A DNA stretch of 6,353 nucleotides from an uncultured Kineosporia sp. Its GTDB lineage: Bacteria > Actinomycetota > Actinomycetes > Actinomycetales > Kineosporiaceae. Each line of letters opens with the position of its first letter. The first letter of the stretch is position 1. The stretch spans positions 1-6,353 of the forward strand of contig CALMAR010000191.1 of the NCBI GenBank assembly GCA_937859855.1, in the 5' to 3' direction. The notes beneath the pieces are model-generated. The model ran no database searches, was not told the DNA's origin, and was given only the letters and a program-made list of their open reading frames with translations. Made by a program: the position numbers and the translations under genes. Shown here in pieces: positions 1-6,353 of the stretch.

Positions 1-2218
1 GAACCGGAACGTCCGCGGCACCCCGGTGTCGGCAGAGGTCCGGCTGGAGATCGTGGCCGACGACTCGACCCCCCTACGCGCGGCCCGTCATTCCGGCTTC
101 ATGAGCATCCTGCTGCTGCTGGCCGTGCTGGTCACCACCCGCCGGCTGGGCCAGGCCGAACCTCAGGTGCTGGCCAGCGTGCTGACCCTGTTCGCGGCCA
201 TCCAGGCGGGCCGGATCCAGAGCCCGGACCGGTCGGCCCTGCGCGGACTGCTGATATCCGGAGGCTGGTGGGTGATCGTGGCCTCGGTCCTGCCGCCGAT
301 CCTGCTGGGCGTGATCCTGGCCTTCAGCGACTACCCGGGCTGGGTGTTCGAGGCGGTGCTGATCGCTCAGGTCGCGCTGCAGCTGGTGATGTACACCCCG
401 GCGCTGACCGGCCAGGCCTGGAACCGGCGGCGGCGCCCGCAGTTGCGGCTGTACAGCGAGGCTCCGCCGGACTATCCGCGGATCGACGTGTTGCACAGCT
501 CATGGTGGCGCAGCACCACCGCGGCCGCGCTGCTGCTAGGGGCGAACGCACACGGCTTCGTACTGCCCCAGTACAAGGGCGGGGTATCCGATCTGCTCGG
601 GAATCAGCCCGAGACCGGGCCGATACCGCGCAACCCGAACCTGGTGCAGCGGGTGCGCAACGTGCGCCGGTTCATCAACCTGCCGGGCAGTCCCCCCCTC
701 AACCTGACGGGCAGTGTGCCCCTGACCCCGGCCATGTCGTCAGCCGACGAGATCAGATCGGAAGCCAAGTCCCTGGACCTGGACATTCCGCAGACCCCGG
801 CCAACATCCTGGCCATGCTCCGGGCCGGGACGGCGGACCGCTCGCTGACCTTCCTGGTGTTCCGGGAGGAGCCGCAGCAGGAATGGCAGGCCCAGGCCCG
901 GGCCCGGGTCGACCTTGACCCTGACCGGCTGATCGCCCACGAAGCCCCGATCGGCAACTTCGACGTCTTCATCGGGCTGCCGTCCGGCCGGTTGCAGCCG
1001 ATGTCCACTCATCCGCTCCGCCGCTTGCTGGGGCTGGCCCAGGACCGGCAGCTGCTGGTGCTGGACGTCCAGTTCCCGGTTCCGCCGCCGCTGGGAGCAT
1101 CGACCAGCCGGTCCTGGACGCGCACCCGGATCGGCATCCGCGGCGACGAGATCCCGGAGCTGGGCGAGCTGCTCACCGACATCCTGGAGCGGGTGCGACA
1201 GGCCGAGCCGGTCGTGGACCTGCTGATCGACACCGCCACTCAGACCCCGCCCCGGCGCTTCCTGGGCCACCCGGAGCTGCTGGCGGTGGACGTGCCGGTC
1301 GAGGGAATGCGGCCGTCCGCATTGAACGTGCTCGTATCGGAGCAATCGTCTGCGGCCAGCGGCACCCGGGACTGGCTCATGCTGGCGATGTGCGACTACG
1401 CCGCCAGCGGCGCTGAGGCTCAGATTTTGAGCTCCATGATCGACCGGCACCCGCAGCTGGAACTGGCGGGGCTGACGGTGGGAATCCTGCACGGCACCTG
1501 CGTGGTGTTCGCACTGGGCCATCAGCCGGGAGTGCCAGCTGGGCGCAGCGGTTCGGCCAGCGCCACCGCCCTGCCCGCGGGCGCGCAGCTGCTGGTCGAG
1601 GAATGGATGCCGGGGCAGGACCTTGGCCAGCTGCCCGATCAGGGTGTGCTGCTGCAGGTGCACGCCCAGTACGGCGACCGGCCCGGCCTGCTGTCGGCCT
1701 TGTTCGGCGAACTGGCCTCCGGTCTCGCCGAGGCAGCCGGGAACATCTTCAGCGCCGACGACCTGCGGCTGTGGTACGTGCACACCGAGGTGGCCGACGG
1801 GCGCAACGCCACCACCTGGTTCATGCTGGCGCTCCCGCCACCGGCCGCCTACCCGCAGTTCAGCCGGGTGGTCCTGGACCGGATCGAACGAGACGGACGG
1901 CGGGTGCTGGCCGGGCTAGCGGGCGATGACCCAGCCGCCGACACCTTGGGGCTGCTGCACTCGGCCAAGGCAATGGTCAGCATCGAGGTGATCACCGTTC
2001 AACCGGCCCCCCAGCCCCTGGGTCAGCCTGTGAGCCAGCCCAGGGCGAGAGCGGATGCCCCGGCTCCGGTCGCGGTGGACGGGGGGGACGGAACAGGTCA
2101 GGTGCATACGGTGGACGTCGGCGGGGCCAGTCCGGTCCGTCAGGGCGGTGAACCCGCCCGGCTACCCGCTGGTGCTGGCCCGGAGCCGCCCGAGGACACC
2201 CCGCCGTTCACGGAATGA
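1..2218 (+). CDS. Membrane-anchored protein with C-terminal ACT-like domain (5' partial)
   Basis: The reading frame is open to the left edge (first full codon at 2), so the gene probably starts outside the window. The GTG at 26 has no Shine-Dalgarno sequence and lies inside a continuous protein-like stretch. Numbering from that GTG, hydrophobic segments at about 25-38, 46-62, 74-100 and 105-128 look like four membrane helices. They are followed by an RRRR cluster (134-137), which suggests the rest faces the cytosol; a weaker hydrophobic patch lies at 164-181. Residues 200-660 look globular, with alternating strands and helices. Residues 540-605 resemble an ACT fold, a small regulatory ligand-binding or dimerisation domain, with the signature DRPGLLSALF at 551-560. 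Residues 431-500 could be a second, more degenerate copy. The tail (656-730) is rich in Pro, Gly and Ala and probably disordered. I see no enzyme motif. It lies 49 bases before a NACHT NTPase gene, so a sensor or membrane partner role is plausible but inferred. I do not recognise a named family. Confidence 0.85.
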   Translation, partial: NRNVRGTPVSAEVRLEIVADDSTPLRAARHSGFMSILLLLAVLVTTRRLGQAEPQVLASVLTLFAAIQAGRIQSPDRSALRGLLISGGWWVIVASVLPPILLGVILAFSDYPGWVFEAVLIAQVALQLVMYTPALTGQAWNRRRRPQLRLYSEAPPDYPRIDVLHSSWWRSTTAAALLLGANAHGFVLPQYKGGVSDLLGNQPETGPIPRNPNLVQRVRNVRRFINLPGSPPLNLTGSVPLTPAMSSADEIRSEAKSLDLDIPQTPANILAMLRAGTADRSLTFLVFREEPQQEWQAQARARVDLDPDRLIAHEAPIGNFDVFIGLPSGRLQPMSTHPLRRLLGLAQDRQLLVLDVQFPVPPPLGASTSRSWTRTRIGIRGDEIPELGELLTDILERVRQAEPVVDLLIDTATQTPPRRFLGHPELLAVDVPVEGMRPSALNVLVSEQSSAASGTRDWLMLAMCDYAASGAEAQILSSMIDRHPQLELAGLTVGILHGTCVVFALGHQPGVPAGRSGSASATALPAGAQLLVEEWMPGQDLGQLPDQGVLLQVHAQYGDRPGLLSALFGELASGLAEAAGNIFSADDLRLWYVHTEVADGRNATTWFMLALPPPAAYPQFSRVVLDRIERDGRRVLAGLAGDDPAADTLGLLHSAKAMVSIEVITVQPAPQPLGQPVSQPRARADAPAPVAVDGGDGTGQVHTVDVGGASPVRQGGEPARLPAGAGPEPPEDTPPFTE

Positions 2219-2271
2219 GTAGCGCAGGATCCACTGACGGGCTGGCAGCTGAAGGGCAGGACAGACAATGA
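2215..2271 (+). CDS. 18-codon bridging ORF, possible translational coupler
   Basis: This ORF fills the gap between the membrane-protein and NACHT genes exactly. Its ATG (2215-2217) overlaps the TGA of the upstream gene as ATGA, and its TGA (2269-2271) overlaps the ATG of the downstream gene as ATGA. It encodes MSSAGSTDGLAAEGQDRQ. The double overlap would let terminating ribosomes restart twice and carry translation from one gene into the next. Against a functional peptide: no Shine-Dalgarno sequence precedes it, only about half of its codons end in G or C (far below its neighbours), and it uses the rare actinobacterial codon AGA. If it matters, it is probably as a coupling device rather than for its product; chance is a serious alternative. 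Confidence 0.25.
   Translation: MSSAGSTDGLAAEGQDRQ
2258..2261 (+). promoter_or_regulatory. Ribosome binding site of the NACHT gene
   Basis: AGGA lies 6 bases before the ATG at 2268, with a second purine-rich run (GAAGGG, 2251-2256) just upstream. An in-frame TGA at 2250-2252 rules out any earlier start, so this site fixes the start at 2268. The match is moderate, so initiation may also draw on ribosomes arriving from the upstream gene. Confidence 0.55.
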
Positions 2272-5200
2272 CCTCCGGGGTCAGCTACGCCGATGCTGTG
2301 AAGGTGCTGGGCGGGTCGAACTCCGCGGTCTCGGCCCTCGACCGGCTCACCGGCGGGCTGTTGCTGGCGGCTTCGGTGACCGGAGCGCCGCTTGTGCTCA
2401 GCCTCTTCGATCCCAAGAACGAACTGGGCCGGCTGAGCGGTGAGCTGGTGAACAACGGACTGGTCCGGGTCCGTGGGCTGAATCGGTTCGAGCGAGGCCA
2501 GCGGCTGGAAGCCGCCCATTCGATCATCGTGGTCAGCGCCTACTTCGACGCGCTGGCGCAGGCTGGGCTGCCGTTCGCGCTCAGCGACGCGGACCTGACC
2601 CGGCCAGACCAACTCACGGCGGCTGGAGCTGGCCCGCCGCCCGGCGGTATGAGCCCGGCCAGCGGCCTGGTCGAGGCGATGCTGCGGCGTGGGCTGCCGC
2701 TGCCGGCCCCGCACCGGCCCTACGAGGCGGTGTTGTCGAGCCTGAACGGTCTCTACCGTGAGTTCTCCGCCAGCTTGCTCAACCTGTTCCGCGGACTGGC
2801 GATCTGGGACCAGCTCAGCGAGACCAGCCGCGATCAGACCGAAATTATTCTGCGGCAGGATGTTCCGGCGGCGGCGGTGGGCAAGTACGAGGATCAGCTG
2901 CGCCGGTTGCAGCTCGAGATTCCTGAGATCGGCCTGTGGCTGGGTGGCATCGAGCATCAGGCCACCCGGCTGGCGGTGGCTCAACTGGTGGATCTGGTCC
3001 ACGGCATCCGGACGGGGACCATGCCGGAGTCACGCCGGGCCGAGCTGGCCCTCCGCTACGCCGCCGGTCTCGATTCCGCAATCCTGGCTGCGGCGGAAGT
3101 GCCCGAGGCGATCGAGTTTCCGACCCTCCGGGACGGCTACGTCGCACCGGACTTCCGGGCCGCGGACGTCCATGTGAATGAGGATCTGATCTCCGAGGAC
3201 TGGTGGGCCGATCAGGAACGACGCACTGATCTGATCCCGTTCCTGGCCGGGCATCTCATGCTCGCGGCCGCGCGAGCGCCGCTGCTTGTTCTCGGCCAGC
3301 CCGGTGCTGGAAAGTCGTTGCTGACCAAGATTCTGGCGGGGGTTCTGCCCCCCGACGAGTGGCTGGTGGTCAGGGTGACCCTGCGGGACGTTCCCGCTGA
3401 CGCGGACATTCAGACTCAGATCGAGGTGGCTCTGCGGGAGGCCACTGGCGAGGCCCTGACCTGGCCGGCCCTGTGCCGCTCACGCGGCGACGCCATGCCC
3501 CTGGTGCTGCTGGACGGCTTCGACGAACTGCTCCAGGCAACCGGAACGCACCAGACCGACTACCTGGAACGGGCAGCCGCGTTCCAGGAACGAGAAGCCA
3601 CCCTGGGGCGCCCGGTGGCTATGATGATCACCAGCCGTACCTCGGTAGCCGATCGGGCCCGCTGCCCGGCCGGAACCACCGCCGTCCGGCTGGAGCCCTT
3701 CGGGCGGCTCCAGGTCGAACAGTGGGTGGCCCGCTGGAACGAGGTCAATGCGACCGGTTTCGCGTCCGCCGGGCTGCAGCCGCTGAGCGCCGAAACGGTG
3801 CTGGCGCATGGAGATCTGGCCTCACAGCCGCTGTTGCTGATGATGCTGGCGCTGTACGACGCGGCGGGCAACGCCCTCCAGCGGGTCGGCCCGGGCCTGG
3901 GGCAGGCGGAGTTGTACGAGCGGTTGCTGCACCGGTTCGCCGTCCGTGAGGTGGCGAAGACTGATGGTGCGCTGCCGGACGACGAGTTCGGCCTGGCGGT
4001 TGAGACCGAATTGCGGCGGCTGTCCGTGGTGGCATTCGCCATGTTCAACCGGCGCCGTCAGTGGGCCACCCAGGACGAGGTTGGCCAGGACCTGCGGATG
4101 CTGCTCGGCGAGAGAGCCGCCCCGGCTGCGGGGCTGAGAGGCTCACTCACCGAAGGTCAGCGTGAAGTTGGGCGGTTCTTCTTCATCCAGCGTGGAGAGG
4201 CGGTCCAGGACGGCCGCCGACTCCGATCCTTCGAGTTCTTGCACGCCACCTTTGGTGAGTACCTGATCGGGCGGCTGGTCGCCCAAGAGCTGATCGACCT
4301 GGCCGAGGACGCCGGCATTCAACGAAAGCGCAATCATCCCAGCAATATTGACGACCGCTTTCTGCACGCGCTGCTCTCTCATCAACCACTGACCATCCGC
4401 GGTACCGCCATCGACTTCCTCCGCGAGACCTTGACCGGCTGGCCGGCGCAACGGCGCACCACCCTGCGGAACCTGCTGCTGAAACTGTTCCACCATTCGA
4501 TGTTCCCGGTTCCGGCCGATCAGTTCGCCGCCTATGAACCGCTGACACTGATCGTTCCGGCCCGGCACGCAACCTATGCCTGCAACCTGCTGCTGCTCGT
4601 CCTGATGATCTCGCAAGCCGTCTACGGTCACGAGCTGGTGTTCGAGTCGCCGGATCCGGTGACGTCGCGTGAAATTCAATACCGCTGGCGAAATCTGGCC
4701 CTGCTGTGGCGTTCTCAGCTGCCGTTCGAGGGCTGGAACGGTCTCTTGCATCGGGTTGAGTTGATGCGGATCGACCGTGACGGTGTCCGTGAGGTACAGC
4801 TGCGCTTGACGGAGGAGCCGCAGGTAACCCTGCCCGCGCTGGATCTGGGCTGGCAGTACCACGACGACGCGAGCCTGGACGACGGCGTCACCGGCTGGAT
4901 CTACCACTCGACGGACGACATCCGCCGCCACATCACCTTCACCGCCGATCGCCGGGCCGACGTCGTCGCCCATATCGCGGACGCCTTCGCCCCGTCGCAT
5001 CCTGCCTTGGTCACGGCATTCTGCCGGATCAGCAGCGGGGTGACCCGTTCGGCGGCCAACGCCCTGGTCAGCCTGTGGCTGGCCAGCATCGCTGGTGACC
5101 GGGCCCAGCTCGAGCAGCTCTACGCCGAATGCGCCGAGATGGCACAGGTGGGGTTCGGACCTCAGGGAGACGATGTCCGCCGTACGTTCCTGCTGATCCT

Positions 5201-5291
5201 GCTCCGGCAGTTGAACATCGACGTCGCCACCTTTCCTGCTCTGCAGGCGACCCCGGCGGCCGCCAGCCTCCGATCCCAGCTGGAACGATGA
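2268..5291 (+). CDS. NACHT-domain STAND NTPase with N-terminal helical domain
   Basis: This is a complete 1007-residue protein. Residues 1-235 are mostly helical and look like a NACHT N-terminal helical (NNH) domain, probably the NNH7 type, including a hydrophobic stretch at 28-48. Residues 320-500 form the NACHT NTPase: Walker A GQPGAGKS at 343-350, Walker B LVLLDGFDEL at 412-421 with the NACHT-type D-G-x-D-E arrangement, and a sensor-1-like MITSR at 453-457. Then come the usual helical and winged-helix parts: QPLLLMMLALY at 520-530, YERLLHRF at 550-557 and the STAND helix FEFLHATFGEYL at 655-666. The C-terminal third (about 690-1007) has no recognisable LRR, WD40 or TPR repeats and may be a family-specific sensor; it contains a short hydrophobic helix at 769-783. 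Such proteins are switches: ligand sensing permits nucleotide exchange and oligomerisation, which activates an attached or partner effector. No nuclease, protease or TIR effector is visible. It probably shares an operon with the upstream membrane-protein gene. All NTPase motifs look intact. The NACHT call is firm; an anti-phage role is inferred. Confidence 0.93.
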   Translation: MTSGVSYADAVKVLGGSNSAVSALDRLTGGLLLAASVTGAPLVLSLFDPKNELGRLSGELVNNGLVRVRGLNRFERGQRLEAAHSIIVVSAYFDALAQAGLPFALSDADLTRPDQLTAAGAGPPPGGMSPASGLVEAMLRRGLPLPAPHRPYEAVLSSLNGLYREFSASLLNLFRGLAIWDQLSETSRDQTEIILRQDVPAAAVGKYEDQLRRLQLEIPEIGLWLGGIEHQATRLAVAQLVDLVHGIRTGTMPESRRAELALRYAAGLDSAILAAAEVPEAIEFPTLRDGYVAPDFRAADVHVNEDLISEDWWADQERRTDLIPFLAGHLMLAAARAPLLVLGQPGAGKSLLTKILAGVLPPDEWLVVRVTLRDVPADADIQTQIEVALREATGEALTWPALCRSRGDAMPLVLLDGFDELLQATGTHQTDYLERAAAFQEREATLGRPVAMMITSRTSVADRARCPAGTTAVRLEPFGRLQVEQWVARWNEVNATGFASAGLQPLSAETVLAHGDLASQPLLLMMLALYDAAGNALQRVGPGLGQAELYERLLHRFAVREVAKTDGALPDDEFGLAVETELRRLSVVAFAMFNRRRQWATQDEVGQDLRMLLGERAAPAAGLRGSLTEGQREVGRFFFIQRGEAVQDGRRLRSFEFLHATFGEYLIGRLVAQELIDLAEDAGIQRKRNHPSNIDDRFLHALLSHQPLTIRGTAIDFLRETLTGWPAQRRTTLRNLLLKLFHHSMFPVPADQFAAYEPLTLIVPARHATYACNLLLLVLMISQAVYGHELVFESPDPVTSREIQYRWRNLALLWRSQLPFEGWNGLLHRVELMRIDRDGVREVQLRLTEEPQVTLPALDLGWQYHDDASLDDGVTGWIYHSTDDIRRHITFTADRRADVVAHIADAFAPSHPALVTAFCRISSGVTRSAANALVSLWLASIAGDRAQLEQLYAECAEMAQVGFGPQGDDVRRTFLLILLRQLNIDVATFPALQATPAAASLRSQLER

Positions 5292-5304
5292 AGGCGGACC
5301 CGGT
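5292..5304. other. 13-base convergent junction between the NACHT gene and priA
   Basis: The stop codons of the two genes face each other across 13 bases. This leaves no room for a separate terminator; any termination signal must lie inside coding sequence. I found no strong hairpin followed by a T run on either strand here. Transcripts from both sides probably overlap, or termination is Rho-dependent. Confidence 0.7.
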
Positions 5305-6353
5305 TCAGCCGATGTCCAGCGGGTCGATCTGGATCCGGACCGAGCCCGGTTCCCGCTTGGCCGAACGAGCGGAGGCCGCCGCATGCACCCCCCCGGCCAG
5401 GGCGGCGGCCTCACCGCGCGGCGCCCGGACCAGCAGCTGAACATCCGGTTCGTGCGGGATCGGTCCGAGCAGCTGAGCGCCGTCCGGCAGCGCGAGGGCG
5501 TGCGCCAGCGACTGCACGGCGCCTGCCGATCCGGTCAGCGACGCCATCACCGTGACGGGCGGGAAGCCAAGCTCCGCCCGTTCGGCCAGCTCCCGCTCGG
5601 CGAAGCCGGACGGGTCGGCCCGGATCAGCGCCTGCACCGCCGGAGCCTGCGGATCGGCACAGACCACCACCACTCCGCCGTCCGCCCGCGATCGGACCAG
5701 CGCGGCCGCCGCCAGCCACTGCCGCAACGCGTCCTGCGCGCAGGAGAGCTGGGGCCGCTCCAGCAGCCTTCCCCCGTCCAGCAGCACCGCTGCCGAGTAT
5801 CCGCCCTTCACCGCCGGTTCCAGCCCTGGAGTGGCGACCACCAGCGCTGAACCAGGAACGGCCGGGGTGGCAGCCTGCGGCTGAGGCACCACCAGCACAG
5901 CACCGGGGAAGGCCCGGCCCAGTTCTTCGGCCGTCCGGGTCACTCCGACCGCGGTCGCCCGCAGCCGCCGGCCGCCGCAGTGCGGGCACGACCACTGCGC
6001 AGCCGCCCGGCCACACCAGTGGCAGTGCGGCAATTGGGCGGCTCCCCCTCCGGGCAGCGCCAGTGGACCATGACAGGTGTCGCAGCGAGCGGGCTTGCGA
6101 CAGGTCTGACAGGAGAGGCCAGGCAGATATCCGGCTCGCGGAACCTGAACCAGCACTGGTCCCCGCTCCTGGCCCTCGCGCAGCGCCTGGTAGGCGGCGG
6201 CCGGGAGCCGGGCGTGCGCGGCGGGATCGTCCTGAGCACCGAATGCCGGTGCCGCCACCCGGATCGCTGCCCACCGCTGGCGGCTCAGCATCCTGACCGC
6301 GGCCACGGGCTGAGCCCAGCCCCGTTGCCGCCAGGCCGCGGTCTGTATGCTGA
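5305..6353 (-). CDS. priA: Replication restart protein PriA, actinobacterial type (C-terminal part)
   Basis: PriA binds abandoned replication forks and recruits the machinery that reloads the replicative helicase. The frame is open to the right edge (first full codon at 6351), so only about 348 C-terminal residues are visible and the N-terminal DNA-binding region lies outside. Numbering from the in-frame GTG at 6306, residues 50-62 (PVLVQVPRAGYLP) match the PriA segment before the zinc site. Four CxxC pairs follow, with cysteines at 66, 69, 75, 78, 95, 98, 107 and 110, as in E. coli PriA. Residues 239-250 (ELAERAELGFPP) match the conserved C-terminal domain. The helicase motif that reads QVAGRAGR in E. 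coli is missing; its place is taken by QWLAAAALVRSRADGG (196-211). This is the known state of actinobacterial PriA, thought to lack helicase activity while keeping its structural role. The GTG at 6306 is internal, not the true start. The gene converges on the NACHT gene. Confidence 0.93.
   Translation of the reverse strand, partial: SIQTAAWRQRGWAQPVAAVRMLSRQRWAAIRVAAPAFGAQDDPAAHARLPAAAYQALREGQERGPVLVQVPRAGYLPGLSCQTCRKPARCDTCHGPLALPGGGAAQLPHCHWCGRAAAQWSCPHCGGRRLRATAVGVTRTAEELGRAFPGAVLVVPQPQAATPAVPGSALVVATPGLEPAVKGGYSAAVLLDGGRLLERPQLSCAQDALRQWLAAAALVRSRADGGVVVVCADPQAPAVQALIRADPSGFAERELAERAELGFPPVTVMASLTGSAGAVQSLAHALALPDGAQLLGPIPHEPDVQLLVRAPRGEAAALAGGVHAAASARSAKREPGSVRIQIDPLDIG

Noticed and set aside
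651..682. Partly symmetrical GTGCGCAACGTGCGCC segment as a possible operator
   Set aside because: It lies within coding sequence, is not a true inverted repeat over its length, and is explained by Val-Arg codons.
740..1783. 347-codon open frame on the minus strand opposite the membrane-protein gene
   Set aside because: Its translation is rich in Gln, His, Arg and Gly without domain structure, and the plus-strand frame has believable membrane segments and an ACT-like motif.
2081..2087. Run of seven G near the end of the membrane-protein gene, a possible slippage or phase-variation site
   Set aside because: Such runs are common in G+C-rich DNA. The frame stays open for 43 codons to a stop that overlaps the bridging ATG, and both shifted frames give basic low-complexity tails.
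4315..4350. AT-richer patch in the NACHT gene as a sign of recent transfer
   Set aside because: It is only a few codons long (around GIQRKRNHPSNIDD) and could simply reflect Asn, Lys and Ile content; the gene as a whole matches the high G+C of its surroundings.
5337..5353. Imperfect hairpin (GGACCG paired with CGGTTCC, one bulge) near the convergent gene ends
   Set aside because: It is short, lies inside the priA coding region and has no T run on either side, so it is not a convincing terminator.
4143..5444. 433-codon open frame on the minus strand opposite the NACHT gene
   Set aside because: It lies antisense to a gene with clear domain motifs and overlaps the end of priA; its translation is Arg/Gln/Gly-rich low-complexity sequence typical of shadow frames in G+C-rich DNA.
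5383..5850. 155-codon plus-strand open frame inside priA
   Set aside because: It is a shadow of priA, whose zinc site and C-terminal motifs are clear on the other strand.

Overview
The window is high-G+C DNA (roughly two thirds G+C by eye, strong G/C bias at third codon positions) and most likely comes from an actinobacterium. The best evidence is the right-hand gene, which has the form of PriA usual in Actinobacteria: all eight zinc-binding cysteines are present, but the C-terminal helicase motif is missing. I cannot name the genus.

Layout. Positions 1-2218 (+) hold a gene cut by the left edge, encoding a protein with about four N-terminal membrane segments, a large soluble (probably cytosolic) part with an ACT-like fold near its end, and a disordered Pro/Gly/Ala-rich tail. 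After a 49-base gap, positions 2268-5291 (+) hold a complete 1007-residue STAND-type NTPase with a helical N-terminal domain and a clear NACHT module. Thirteen bases further on, the 3' part of priA (5305-6353, -) converges on it and runs off the right edge. There is no gene-free stretch over 300 bases, and I see no tRNA, rRNA, CRISPR array, insertion sequence or convincing terminator.

How the genes may work together. The first two genes are co-directional and close, so they are probably one transcript. The gap is bridged exactly by an 18-codon ORF whose start overlaps the stop of the first gene (ATGA) and whose stop overlaps the start of the second (ATGA). This suggests coupled translation, although the little ORF has no other sign of being a real gene. 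A membrane protein paired with a NACHT NTPase fits a signalling or conflict module. Some bacterial NACHT proteins are known to act against phage, but no effector is recognisable here, so a defence role is an inference. PriA belongs to the housekeeping replication-restart machinery and is unrelated in function; it marks the chromosomal site where the module sits.
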